Part shown: piece after piece, positions 16,261 to 25,446 of the stretch | Numbering within the stretch: position 1 is the stretch's first letter | How the letters are laid out: each line of letters starts with the position of its first letter | Assembly: GCA_963710205.1 (NCBI GenBank) | Contig: CAVPZG010000005.1 | Coordinates: 310,001 to 374,000 of the forward strand | Source: Pacificimonas sp963710205 | Lineage (GTDB): Bacteria; Pseudomonadota; Alphaproteobacteria; Sphingomonadales; Sphingomonadaceae | Direction of reading: 5' to 3' | Length of the DNA stretch: 64,000 nt | Notes under the pieces: generated by a model | Seen by the model: only the letters and a program-made list of their open reading frames with translations | What the model was told of the DNA's origin: nothing | Databases searched by the model: none | Program-made: the position numbers and the translations under genes

Positions 16261-17498
16261 GAAAGCACGCCTTCGGCGGCAGTCAGGACGTCGGCGATGT
16301 GGCGGTCCCATGTCGGGACCTGCCAGCCCTGATGCCGCGTCAGCTGTGCACGCTGTAGCGAACCTTCGCGTGAATGGTCGATGATCGCTGCCAGCCAGCC
16401 CTCACCGTCGAGCGGGCTTAGGAAATCGGGCGCGTTACCGCCCGCCTCGCGATGGGCGGGAAGGTTGCTGGCAATGACGGGCGTACCCACGGCGAGGGCC
16501 TCGGCGACTGGTAGCCCGAAACCTTCCGCGAAACTCGGCATCAAGAGCGCGCGCGCACCGCGCAGATGGGCGGCGAGATCGCGTTCACCCAGGCGGCCTG
16601 CCTCGTGCACATGCGCCTTCATCGCGGGCGCGCGGTCCAGCATGTCCAGCACCATCTCGTTTTCCCACCCGCGCCGACCGGCGATGATGAGAAGCGGGAT
16701 GTCCGCAGCGCGCAGGGTTTCCGCCATGTGCCGCCAGATGTTCAGCAGCAGCAGGTGATTCTTGCGCGGTTCTATCGTGCCGAGACAGAGAAAATACGGG
16801 CGGTCCGTTTTGTGTGGGGCCGCACGCGCGGGGGGATCTATGCCAAGTGCGGAGGCATGGATGGGCGGATGGGATTGGGTTTCCCAGTGACCGGATAAGG
16901 CCGCCGCCGTCGCCTCGCTGTTCGTGACCACTGCCGCTGCCTCCGTCCTCAGCGTTTCCATTCGGATCGCATGAAGGCGCGCGCCGCCCGGCCGGGCATA
17001 TTCGGGATGCGTGAGGGGGATGAGGTCGTGCACCAGTGCCACAAGGCGGGCGTTCAGGGTTTCGCGCATGCGCGCGATCCGTGCGGGACGGTGGAGATTG
17101 CTTGGCGACGCCAGAATGAGGGCGCTGTCGTGCCGGACATCGGGTGTCTTTGGAACGATGCGGGCGAGCCGCCGCCAGACCTGCGCGCGCGACTGACGCG
17201 TGCCCACTTCCCAGATGCTGCGCGTGTCTGCGAGAAACCGCGTCACATCGTCAGCGGCAAGTGTACCCATGCGTCCCGACGGATGACGCGCGCTGTAGCC
17301 GAGCGCGGGTCCCAGTCGCGCGCCGAGTTCGCGCGCATAGGCCATTTCAACCCGGTCCACGCCCGTCGGCGCGCCGTGCCGCGCGCGGGATAGCAAGCGA
17401 GAAAGGTCGAGGTAAAAGCTTGGCGCGGCCCGACCGATGGCGGCACTTGTCGGCGTGGTCGAAACCGGTGACGCGCTGCGATCTTCCTGTCTCAGCAT
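16257..17498 (-). CDS. Glycosyltransferase family 4
   Basis: A 413-residue GT-B enzyme. The nucleotide-sugar domain begins at YFLCLGTIEPRKNHLLLL, and the EX7E motif lies in PSFAEGFGLPVAEAL. The N-terminal half includes VHDLIPLTHPEY, common in mannosyl/rhamnosyl-type GT4 enzymes of capsule loci. Its ATG shares one base with the stop of the KpsC-like gene upstream. Donor and acceptor sugars cannot be told from sequence. Confidence 0.85.
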   Translation of the reverse strand: MLRQEDRSASPVSTTPTSAAIGRAAPSFYLDLSRLLSRARHGAPTGVDRVEMAYARELGARLGPALGYSARHPSGRMGTLAADDVTRFLADTRSIWEVGTRQSRAQVWRRLARIVPKTPDVRHDSALILASPSNLHRPARIARMRETLNARLVALVHDLIPLTHPEYARPGGARLHAIRMETLRTEAAAVVTNSEATAAALSGHWETQSHPPIHASALGIDPPARAAPHKTDRPYFLCLGTIEPRKNHLLLLNIWRHMAETLRAADIPLLIIAGRRGWENEMVLDMLDRAPAMKAHVHEAGRLGERDLAAHLRGARALLMPSFAEGFGLPVAEALAVGTPVIASNLPAHREAGGNAPDFLSPLDGEGWLAAIIDHSREGSLQRAQLTRHQGWQVPTWDRHIADVLTAAEGVLS

Positions 17499-18790
17499 CA
17501 GCTCGCCCGCCTGAACAGGGTTTTCAGGCGTCCCTGCGCCTGACGGACGCGGGTCAACAGGGTGACATTCTGCGGCAGTCCTGCGACCAAACGGTCGATC
17601 AGGATTTCCGGCGGACAGGGCAGGCGGGTCACCGGGTCCAGATAGCGCGGGTAGAGGATGAGCGCGGCGGCGACCAGCTCGTCGAGGCTGCGGCGCGCGG
17701 TGCGACGTGCCGGAATGGTGCCCCGGTCATCGGTCAGGCCCCAGCCCGCATAGAAAGGCGCACCATAGGTGGTGACCGGAAGGCCGCGCAGCAGGGCCTC
17801 AAATCCCGTCAGGGACGTGAGCGTGTGAACGCCGTCCACCTGCGCGAACAGCGCGGTCAGATTCGCATCGCGCGCGACCGTGTCAGCAAGTTCGTCCGCT
17901 TCGGCCGGTTCCGGACCGCCGGTACGAAGGCCGGATTCCACGTCCGGATGCGGCTTGTAGACGATATGCGCGTTCGGTTCCGCAAGGCGGACGGCAGCGA
18001 GCAGGGCGGCATTGGTCCGAATGGCGCCGCCGCCGGTCAGGACGGAGCGGTCATCCTCCACCTGTCCAGGAACGAGTATCAAGCGTCTGCCGCGCGGCAG
18101 GTCCAGCATGTTTCCACGCGTGCCATATTTGGAAATATCCGCCGCGACGAGGCGGCGGCGCAGGGCGGCGGCGCGGGTCGTCAGCGCGGGTGTGAAGTCG
18201 GTCGACTGGATCAGCGTTTCAAGGTCATTGGGGGTGCGCGGATCGTAATAGATTCCGGTGCGGTCGGCGGCGATGGAAAAGGGTTCCCGGCATTCCGCGC
18301 CAAGGCCGGCGGAACGAATGAAGCCGTCCTCCAAGATGATGTCGCCGGGCCGCGGGTCGGCTTTCGTTGGCCAGACCGCGCGGCGGTCGCCAGCCGCGCC
18401 GCCGCTGTGCGGCGGGCTGCGGGTGCCATCCCAGAGCAGGTGGTCGATGGCGCGCTGCTTCCACGCCTTTATGCCAGCGGTGGCGGCGACGGTCCGGTTG
18501 ATCATCTGCTGATCGTGCCAGAGAGCGAGAATGGCAACGATGTCCTCCGCGGACGTGGGCCTGCCGTGGAAAGGATCCCTATAGGTCCAGTCGGTCACAA
18601 GCTGCCGCGCCTGAGAGATGCGCCCCGTCCAGTCGCTCGTGCCAATGCCGGCTGAGCTGATCTGATCCGCAAGAGCGGACGCGCGCCTGTCGTCGCAGCC
18701 CGCCTCCGATGGCCCGGGCCGAACCATTTGATCCAATCTGCCCTGCGCCCAGGGAAAGGCGGGAATATGCAATGGAAACGGCGCATTCAT
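17498..18790 (-). CDS. KpsC-like capsule biosynthesis protein (Kdo-transferase type)
   Basis: A 430-residue protein with LEDGFIRSAGLG, the VYKPHPDVESG segment and HTLTSLTGFEALLRGLPV followed by YGAPFYAGWGLTDD. These are signatures of the KpsC/LipA beta-Kdo transferases, which build the poly-Kdo linker on phosphatidylglycerol for ABC-exported capsules. E. coli KpsC has two tandem copies of such a module; only one is present here, so it may supply a single activity. First gene of the capsule run. Confidence 0.8.
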   Translation of the reverse strand: MNAPFPLHIPAFPWAQGRLDQMVRPGPSEAGCDDRRASALADQISSAGIGTSDWTGRISQARQLVTDWTYRDPFHGRPTSAEDIVAILALWHDQQMINRTVAATAGIKAWKQRAIDHLLWDGTRSPPHSGGAAGDRRAVWPTKADPRPGDIILEDGFIRSAGLGAECREPFSIAADRTGIYYDPRTPNDLETLIQSTDFTPALTTRAAALRRRLVAADISKYGTRGNMLDLPRGRRLILVPGQVEDDRSVLTGGGAIRTNAALLAAVRLAEPNAHIVYKPHPDVESGLRTGGPEPAEADELADTVARDANLTALFAQVDGVHTLTSLTGFEALLRGLPVTTYGAPFYAGWGLTDDRGTIPARRTARRSLDELVAAALILYPRYLDPVTRLPCPPEILIDRLVAGLPQNVTLLTRVRQAQGRLKTLFRRAS

Positions 18791-18841
18791 GGTATGCGAA
18801 TAGCATGGTTTCCATGAATGGGGGATGGCGAACCTTCCGCG

Positions 18842-19726
18842 CTACGCCCCTTTTCCGCTCAGAAGTTCGATGATGGCGGAAAAGTCCCGTCCGCCTTCCC
18901 CTGCGCCGACCTGCATCTGATAAAGCGCCTGCGCAAGGCCGCCCATGGGCGTGGCGGCGTCGACGCTCCGCGCCGCTTCGCCCGCCAGTTTCAGGTCTTT
19001 CAGCATCAATGCAGAGGCAAAGCCTCCCTGATAATCCTTGTCGGCGGGACTTTCGGGGCCGACGCCGGGCAGGGGGCAATAGGATGTCAGCGACCAGCTC
19101 TGGCCGGACGAGACGCTTGCGATGTCGTAAAAGGTCTGCGGGTCGAGACCGAGTTTTTGCGCAAGCGCCAGTGTCTCGCAGGTGGCCACCATGGTCGCGC
19201 CGAGAAGCATGTTGTTGCAAATCTTGGCGGCCTGTCCCGCGCCCGCGCCGCCTGCGTGAATGACGGCCTTACCCATGGCGGCAAGAATGGGTTCGGCGCG
19301 GCGAAAGGCGTCGTCATCCCCGCCAACCATGAAGGTCAGTGTGCCTGCGGCGGCAGCGGCGATGCCGCCAGACACAGGCGCATCCACCATGGCGAAACCG
19401 GCATCCCCGGCCGCCTTGGCAACCGCGCGCGCCGTGGCGACATCGATGGTCGAGCAGTCGAGAAACAAACAGTCGGAAGGGGCCGCGCCGAAAACATCGC
19501 CTGAATAGACCGCCTCCACATGCGTCCCGGCTGGCAGCATGGTTACGACAGCGTCCGCAGCTGCAACTGCGGACGCTGCGGAGGCGGCGCGGGCGCAACC
19601 GGCCTTCTCGGCGGCAGCGAGCGCAGCGTCTGACAGGTCGTAAGCGACAACATCATGCCCGGCCTTGACCAGATTGGCCGCCATGCCCCCGCCCATATTG
19701 CCAAGGCCAATGAATGCGATGTTCAT
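18842..19726 (-). CDS. mmsB: 3-hydroxyisobutyrate dehydrogenase
   Basis: A 294-residue beta-hydroxyacid dehydrogenase of valine catabolism, oxidising 3-hydroxyisobutyrate to methylmalonate semialdehyde with NAD. The Rossmann start is FIGLGNMGGGMAANL, the substrate loop DAPVSGGIAAA, and the catalytic lysine sits in GAGQAAKICNNMLL. AAGGAG lies seven bases before the ATG. No other mms genes are adjacent. Confidence 0.93.
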   Translation of the reverse strand: MNIAFIGLGNMGGGMAANLVKAGHDVVAYDLSDAALAAAEKAGCARAASAASAVAAADAVVTMLPAGTHVEAVYSGDVFGAAPSDCLFLDCSTIDVATARAVAKAAGDAGFAMVDAPVSGGIAAAAAGTLTFMVGGDDDAFRRAEPILAAMGKAVIHAGGAGAGQAAKICNNMLLGATMVATCETLALAQKLGLDPQTFYDIASVSSGQSWSLTSYCPLPGVGPESPADKDYQGGFASALMLKDLKLAGEAARSVDAATPMGGLAQALYQMQVGAGEGGRDFSAIIELLSGKGA

Positions 19727-19839
19727 GACGGTCTCCTTTTTTTTTGCTCTGCCAAGACCGGCCTATTCGCGCAACACTGGCGAAATGCGCCGCTTGCCCT
19801 GTTGACCCTATGCAGCGGTCCATCCAATAGGATTTCCCC

Positions 19840-20082
19840 ATGACAGACATGCCTGAAACCGAACTCGATTTCGAAGCTGCGTTGAAGCAGCTGGAGGAAA
19901 TCGTCCAGACGCTGGAACGCGGCGATGTTCCGCTGGAAAAATCGCTCGACCTTTACGAACGGGGCACGAAACTGAAGGCGATGTGCGACGCCAAACTGGA
20001 GACGGCGCGAACACGGATCGAGGCCATCACACTGAACGCGGCGGGCGAGCCGACGGGTGTCCGTCCGCTCGACGCGGAATAG
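19840..20082 (+). CDS. xseB: Exodeoxyribonuclease VII small subunit
   Basis: An 80-residue, largely helical protein with the XseB core FEAALKQLEEIVQTLERGDVPLEKSL and LYERGTKL. It partners with XseA, encoded elsewhere, to degrade single-stranded DNA. It heads the xseB-ispA-coaD run, with ispA following four bases after its stop, an arrangement common to many proteobacteria (xseB-ispA). Confidence 0.95.
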   Translation: MTDMPETELDFEAALKQLEEIVQTLERGDVPLEKSLDLYERGTKLKAMCDAKLETARTRIEAITLNAAGEPTGVRPLDAE

Positions 20083-20086
20083 ACGG

Positions 20087-20980
20087 GTGAGCAGCGCCAG
20101 CCTGAAGCCCGCGCTCGACGCCATTGCAAAAGCGGTCGATGCGCGTTTCGACCGTTTGCTGCCCGTCCCGGACGACCCGCGTGCACGGCTGATGAAGGCA
20201 ATGCGACACGCGGCGATGGACGGCGGCAAGCGGATGCGGCCGCTGCTGACAGTGGCGGCCTGCGACCTGTTCCACGTTGACAAGGAACGCGCGCTGCGCG
20301 TCGCCGTCGCGGCGGAATGCGTGCATGTCTATTCACTGATCCATGACGATCTTCCCTGTATGGACGATGACGACATGCGGCGCGGCAAGCCGACCGTGCA
20401 TGTCGCATTTGACGAGGCGATCGCCGTTCTTGCGGGCGACGCGCTGCAGGCGCTGGCCTATGAAGTCATGGCCGACGAGGCCACGCATGAAGACCCCGCC
20501 GTTCGCGCGCGGCTCTGTCTTGCGTTGGCAAAGGCAAGTGGACCCGACGGCATGGCGGGCGGGCAGGTCATGGACCTGGCGGCTGAGCAGGAAACATTCG
20601 ACCTCAACATGACAACGAGGCTGCAGCAGCTGAAGACGGGCGCGCTGATCGCCTTCGCTGTCGAGGCTGGAGCGATCATGGGAAAGGCGGAGGAGAAGGC
20701 CTATACGCGGCTGCGCGGCTATGCCCGTGACCTTGGCCTCGCGTTCCAGATTGCCGACGATCTGCTGGACATCGAGGGCGACGAAAATGTTGCGGGCAAG
20801 GCGCTGGGCAAGGATCAGGCGGCGGGCAAGGCGACATTCGTATCGCTGCTCGGGGTGGAGCGTGCGAAGTCGCAGGCAGCCATGCTGATCGATCAGGCCA
20901 TCGACCATCTGCATGGTTTTGGTGCGGAAGCGGACCTGCTGCGCGCGATCGCCCGCTTCGCCATTGAGAGGGACCGCTGA
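20087..20980 (+). CDS. ispA: Farnesyl diphosphate synthase / short-chain polyprenyl synthase
   Basis: Condenses IPP with DMAPP/GPP to make FPP for quinone and undecaprenyl synthesis. The 297-residue product has GGKRMRPLL, the first aspartate-rich motif DDLPCMDDDDMRRGKPT, GDALQALAYE, and the second motif FQIADDLLD with the usual KxxGKAT end. GTG 20087 follows the xseB stop directly; the longer frame to 20057 would overlap xseB. Its TGA shares its last base with the coaD ATG. Confidence 0.93.
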   Translation: MSSASLKPALDAIAKAVDARFDRLLPVPDDPRARLMKAMRHAAMDGGKRMRPLLTVAACDLFHVDKERALRVAVAAECVHVYSLIHDDLPCMDDDDMRRGKPTVHVAFDEAIAVLAGDALQALAYEVMADEATHEDPAVRARLCLALAKASGPDGMAGGQVMDLAAEQETFDLNMTTRLQQLKTGALIAFAVEAGAIMGKAEEKAYTRLRGYARDLGLAFQIADDLLDIEGDENVAGKALGKDQAAGKATFVSLLGVERAKSQAAMLIDQAIDHLHGFGAEADLLRAIARFAIERDR

Positions 20981-21468
20981 TGCGTATTGGCGTTTATCCA
21001 GGCACGTTCGACCCCCTGACACTGGGCCATATCGATATCATTCGACGCGGCGCGAAGCTGGTGGACCGTCTGATTATCGGCCTCAGCACCAACCCCTCCA
21101 AGACGGCGATGTTCTCTCTTGAGGAGCGGCGGGCGCAGGTCGAGGCGGAAGTGTCGAAACTGGACGAGGATATCAAGGTCGTCACCTTCGACGGCCTTCT
21201 GGTGCATTTCGCGTCGGAACAGAATGCCAGCATGATCATTCGCGGCCTGCGCGCTGTCAGCGACTTCGAATATGAATATCAGATGGCGGGCATGAACCAG
21301 CAGCTGGACGACGATGTAGAGACCGTTTTCCTGATGGCGGATGTCGCCCTGCAACCCATTGCCAGTCGTCTGGTGAAGGAAATCGCGCGCTTCGGCGGGG
21401 AGATTCACAAGTTCGTGACGCCGGAAATCGAGGCTGCCGTAACGGCGCGTATGGCCGCTACCGCTTGA
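20980..21468 (+). CDS. coaD: Phosphopantetheine adenylyltransferase
   Basis: Fourth step of coenzyme A synthesis. A 162-residue nucleotidyltransferase with the N-terminal YPGTFDPLTLGHIDII (T/HxGH motif), the RGLRAVSDFEYEYQMAGMN signature and a C-terminal SRLVKEIARFGG region. The one-base overlap with ispA points to translational coupling. A short G/C-rich inverted repeat follows before the helicase gene but has no T-run. Confidence 0.96.
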   Translation: MRIGVYPGTFDPLTLGHIDIIRRGAKLVDRLIIGLSTNPSKTAMFSLEERRAQVEAEVSKLDEDIKVVTFDGLLVHFASEQNASMIIRGLRAVSDFEYEYQMAGMNQQLDDDVETVFLMADVALQPIASRLVKEIARFGGEIHKFVTPEIEAAVTARMAATA

Positions 21469-21525
21469 CTAACGCCCGCTAGGGGGCGAAGGCCGCGTTT
21501 CACGCCCCAAAATGGATATTTGCGC

Positions 21526-22929
21526 TTGAGCTTTCTTCACCTCGGCCTTTCGGACGAGCTGCTATCCGCCGTTGCCGACAGCGGCTATACCGAACCCACC
21601 GACATCCAGCGCGGGGCGATCCCGCTTATCCTGATGGGAAAGGACGTCGTCGGCGTCGCGCAGACCGGCACGGGCAAGACCGCGAGTTTCGTGCTGCCCA
21701 TGATCGACATTCTGGCGCAGGGTCGCAGCCGCGCACTGATGCCGCGCTCGCTGATTATTGCGCCGACGCGCGAACTGGCCGTGCAGGTGGCCGAAAATTT
21801 CGAAAAATATGGCAAGAACCATAATCTCGCCATGGCGCTTCTGATTGGCGGCGTCGGTTTTGCCGAACAGAACAAGATGCTGGAGAAGGGCGTAGACGTT
21901 CTCATCGCCACTCCGGGACGTCTGCTGGACCAGTTCGAGCGCGGCAAGATCCTGCTGTCCGGCGTTGATATCCTGGTCATCGACGAGGCTGACCGGATGC
22001 TGGACATGGGCTTTATCCCCGATGTCGAGAAAATCTGCAGTCTGCTCGGCAGGAATCGGCAGACGCTGCTGTTCTCTGCGACCATGGCGCCGCCGATCAA
22101 GAAGCTGGCGGATAAATTCATGGATTCGCCGAAGCAGATCGAGGTTGCGCGGGCCGCGTCAGCGAACGCGAACATCGAACAGAGCCTGGTCGAGGTCGCG
22201 CCGCGTTCCAAGGCGACGCAGCTGAAGAAGCTGCTTGGCGCGAAGGACGTCACCAGCGCCATCGTGTTCTGCAACCGCAAGAAGGACATAAAGGACCTGG
22301 TCGATGGCCTGAAGCGCGAAGGCTTTCGGGCCGGGCAAATCCACGGCGACATGGAACAGCGCGACCGGACGGCCATGATGGATGCCTTCAAGGCGGACGA
22401 GGTCAATATCCTTGTGGCGTCGGACGTCGCCGCGCGCGGGCTCGACATCAAGGGTGTCAGTCACGTGTTCAACTATGACGTTCCGTTCAATGCCGAGGAC
22501 TATGTCCACCGCATCGGCCGCACCGGACGTGCGGGCGCGCTTGGTAAATCCTTTACGTTCGCCACGAAATCCGATGCCGAGCTGGTCCAGGATATCGAGA
22601 AGCTGATCGGAACGCGCATTCCGCGTCTGGGCGAAACGCCGGTCGAACAGGCGCAGCAGAAGGCCGATGAGAAATCCGTATCGCCGCGCCGCCGGAAACC
22701 GAACGATGCGCAGGCCGAGCCGGCCAGCGGCGAGAAGACCGAACGCAAGTCTGAACCCCGATCGGTCGCGAAGCCAAAGGCCGCGGAAAAGCCCGCCAGG
22801 GCGGCAAAACCAAGGGCAGAGCCTGAATCCCGCCGGTCCAGTCATCAGGATGACACCGACGATGATGCGCGGGCTCCTGACGCTTCGCCGGAATGGAACG
22901 GCCCCGTGCCCGGTTTCCTTAACCGCTGA
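21526..22929 (+). CDS. DEAD-box ATP-dependent RNA helicase (RhlE-like)
   Basis: A 467-residue RNA helicase. Motif Q (TEPTDIQRGAIPLIL), Walker A AQTGTGKT (about residue 46), PTRELAVQV, the DEAD motif (about residue 153), SAT, and the HRIGRTGRAG motif VI are all intact. After about residue 370 comes a Lys/Arg/Glu/Ala/Pro-rich tail of about 95 residues, probably a disordered RNA-contacting region. Only TTG starts are available; TTG 21526 gives the family-like MSFLHLGLSDELL, and TTG 21520 is possible. Roles in ribosome assembly or RNA turnover are inferred. Confidence 0.92.
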   Translation: MSFLHLGLSDELLSAVADSGYTEPTDIQRGAIPLILMGKDVVGVAQTGTGKTASFVLPMIDILAQGRSRALMPRSLIIAPTRELAVQVAENFEKYGKNHNLAMALLIGGVGFAEQNKMLEKGVDVLIATPGRLLDQFERGKILLSGVDILVIDEADRMLDMGFIPDVEKICSLLGRNRQTLLFSATMAPPIKKLADKFMDSPKQIEVARAASANANIEQSLVEVAPRSKATQLKKLLGAKDVTSAIVFCNRKKDIKDLVDGLKREGFRAGQIHGDMEQRDRTAMMDAFKADEVNILVASDVAARGLDIKGVSHVFNYDVPFNAEDYVHRIGRTGRAGALGKSFTFATKSDAELVQDIEKLIGTRIPRLGETPVEQAQQKADEKSVSPRRRKPNDAQAEPASGEKTERKSEPRSVAKPKAAEKPARAAKPRAEPESRRSSHQDDTDDDARAPDASPEWNGPVPGFLNR

Positions 22930-23009
22930 ATATCGACGTCCGGCATACCGCGCGTTAACCGGCGCATGTTTATACCCATGCCTGCGAATTCGTAGCTACG
23001 CTTGGGGTC

Positions 23010-24035
23010 ATGGCAAAACAGGTACATCTCCTTGACCGGATAAAGACCTATATGGACGCGGGCGGCATCAAGCCGACGCCTGCGAACTATGAGTTCTGGT
23101 ATACCTATGCGACGCGCAGCGACCCGGCGCTGATCGAGGCCGTGGATGCCGTCATGCGCACCATGGGCCGTGTCTCCCCACGCGCCATGGAGAATATCCG
23201 CCGGGAGATCTACGGCGCGCGCGTCGAGCCGGATGTCGCCGAACTTTTGCAGAAAACCCAGGAACAGCTTGGCCAGATTGGCCGGCATGTCGAACATGCC
23301 GATGCGGACGCGAAAAGCTACAATCGCGCGCTGCATGCTGGCCGGGAGGGCATGGCCGATGCTGGCGATGCCGGTGGGCAGGCGGCACTGCTGGCGGAAA
23401 TGATCAATGCCACCAATGCGATGATCGAAAAAACCGAAACGCTGGAAAGGCGCCTCGCGGCATCGACTGGCGAGATCGATACGTTGAAGAAGGATCTGGT
23501 CACGGCGCAGTCGGAAAGCCGCACCGATGCCCTGACGGGACTGCACAACCGCAAGGCGTTCAATGCCTATCTCGACGCGCAGTGTGCGCGCGCAATGGCC
23601 GATCGCAAACCGCTCTGCCTCGCCTTTTGCGACATCGACCATTTCAAGAAGTTCAACGACACCTGGGGTCACAGGCTGGGCGACGAAGTGCTGCGCCTTG
23701 TGGGGCAGAGCCTTGAAAAACTCTGCCACGGCGTGGGCTATCCCGCGCGCTACGGCGGCGAGGAGTTCGTCATCGTGCTCCCTGGCCGCGATCTGGAAGC
23801 GGCGCACGACATCTGCGAGCAGATCCGTGACTTCATCGCGTCGCGCACCGTCCGCGCCAAGGGCACGCAAAAGGAAGTGGGCCGCATTACCCTGTCGCTT
23901 GGTATCGCGCAGCTGCGGCTTCAGGATGATCCGGCAGACCTGATCGAACGCTCCGACCAGGCGCTTTACCTCGCCAAGCAGACGGGACGGAACAAGGTTT
24001 GCCTGGAAACGGAACTGGAAGCCAAGGCGGCATAG
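23010..24035 (+). CDS. GGDEF diguanylate cyclase, soluble
   Basis: A 341-residue protein making cyclic di-GMP. The N-terminal ~170 residues are helical with a coiled coil before the catalytic domain (TETLERRLAASTGEIDTLKKD region) and have no membrane segment. The GGDEF domain begins at DALTGLHNRKAF, with the active loop RYGGEEF at about residue 249. No RxxD inhibitory site precedes it at the usual distance, so product inhibition may be absent. Monocistronic. The signal sensed is unknown. Confidence 0.92.
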   Translation: MAKQVHLLDRIKTYMDAGGIKPTPANYEFWYTYATRSDPALIEAVDAVMRTMGRVSPRAMENIRREIYGARVEPDVAELLQKTQEQLGQIGRHVEHADADAKSYNRALHAGREGMADAGDAGGQAALLAEMINATNAMIEKTETLERRLAASTGEIDTLKKDLVTAQSESRTDALTGLHNRKAFNAYLDAQCARAMADRKPLCLAFCDIDHFKKFNDTWGHRLGDEVLRLVGQSLEKLCHGVGYPARYGGEEFVIVLPGRDLEAAHDICEQIRDFIASRTVRAKGTQKEVGRITLSLGIAQLRLQDDPADLIERSDQALYLAKQTGRNKVCLETELEAKAA

Positions 24036-24095
24036 CGCCCCACCGGGCTGGCGCTTGATTGACCAAAGGCGACGCGCCGTGCCAATGCCCGGCGC

Positions 24096-25304
24096 ATGAA
24101 GAGACATACCGGACACGACCGCAAGGTCACACGCAGCTGGAAACCCGCTACGCAGGCCGTGCGCGGCGGTACGATGAGGAGCGAATTCGGCGAGACGTCG
24201 GAAGCGATGTTCCTGACCTCCGGCTATAGCTACGATGTTGCTGAAACCGCTGCTGCGCGGTTCCGCGGCGATGATCCGGGCATGACCTATTCGCGCCTGC
24301 AGAATCCCACTGTGGCGATGCTTGAGGAACGGCTCTGTCTGCTTGAAGGCGCGGAGGCGTGCCGGACGCAGGCCAGCGGCATGGCGGCGATGACCGCGAT
24401 GCTGCTCAGCCAGCTGTCCACCGGCGACCATATGGTGACGGCGCGGGCGATGTTTGGCTCATGCAAATGGCTTGGCGACGAACTGCTGCCGCGCTTCGGT
24501 ATCGAGGTCACCGTCGTCGATGGACGGGACACAGCGGCGTGGAAGGCGGCGCTCCGCCCGAACACGAAACTGTTCTTCCTTGAAACGCCCGCCAATCCCA
24601 CGCTGGATATAACGGATATTCGCGCCGTCGCCGATATCGCGCATGATGCCGGTGCGCTGCTGGCGGTCGACAATGCCTTCGCGACGCCGATCCTTCAGCG
24701 CCCGATGGAAATGGGCGCCGACATGGTTGCCTATAGCGCGACAAAGATGATGGACGGGCAGGGCCGCGTTCTCGCGGGCGCTGTCCTGGGCTCGGCCGAA
24801 TATATCAACGACGTGCTGCTACCTTTCCAGCGCAACACCGGGCCGAACCTGTCGCCGTTCAATGCGTGGGTGGTGCATAAGGGGCTGGAAACACTCGACC
24901 TGCGGGTCAGGCGTCAGTCCGAAAACGCGCTGAAGGTGGCCAGGGCGATCGAAGCCCGCCTTCCGCGCCTCCTCTATCCCGGCCTTGAAAGCCATCCGCA
25001 GCATGACCTTGCCATGCGGCAGATGGAGCTTGGCGGGACGATCATGTCGCTGTTTCTGGATGGTGGCCGCGCGCAGGCGCATGGCCTGCTCGATGCGCTG
25101 GAACTGATCGACATCTCAAACAATATCGGTGATTCCCGCAGCCTGATGACGCATCCGGCGTCAACAACACATTATGGTGTTGGCGAAGAGGGCAGGGCGG
25201 AAATGGGTATTACCGAGGGCATGCTGCGCCTTTCGATCGGACTGGAAGACGCGGACGACGTCATCGCCGACCTGGATCAGGCGCTGGCGACGGTCGGACT
25301 TTAG
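24096..25304 (+). CDS. metZ: O-succinylhomoserine sulfhydrylase
   Basis: A 402-residue Cys/Met-metabolism PLP enzyme. The lysine that binds PLP is in YSATKMMDGQGR, with VDNAFATPILQ before it and THPASTTH near the end. The charged first ten residues and the WKPATQAVRGGTMRSEFGE start are typical of alphaproteobacterial MetZ, which makes homocysteine directly from O-succinylhomoserine and sulfide. Substrate preference over O-acetylhomoserine is inferred. Confidence 0.88.
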   Translation: MKRHTGHDRKVTRSWKPATQAVRGGTMRSEFGETSEAMFLTSGYSYDVAETAAARFRGDDPGMTYSRLQNPTVAMLEERLCLLEGAEACRTQASGMAAMTAMLLSQLSTGDHMVTARAMFGSCKWLGDELLPRFGIEVTVVDGRDTAAWKAALRPNTKLFFLETPANPTLDITDIRAVADIAHDAGALLAVDNAFATPILQRPMEMGADMVAYSATKMMDGQGRVLAGAVLGSAEYINDVLLPFQRNTGPNLSPFNAWVVHKGLETLDLRVRRQSENALKVARAIEARLPRLLYPGLESHPQHDLAMRQMELGGTIMSLFLDGGRAQAHGLLDALELIDISNNIGDSRSLMTHPASTTHYGVGEEGRAEMGITEGMLRLSIGLEDADDVIADLDQALATVGL

Positions 25305-25402
25305 GATTTCTGAAAACCAAATTCTGGAAAGAGACCGTCACCGCGGCGCAGGCTGAAGTCTATGCCTGTCCTATTCAATTCGCCTTGCGCTCGGGGACCG
25401 GC

Positions 25403-25420
25403 TTCCGGCCTCAACCGGAA
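25403..25420. repeat. Short perfect hairpin between metZ and hslO
   Basis: TTCCGG and CCGGAA enclose CCTCAA in the 142-base convergent gap between metZ and hslO. There is no T-run on either strand, so it is at best a weak terminator. Confidence 0.35.
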
Positions 25421-25446
25421 TGATGAATTTCAAAAGTCGAAATTTC

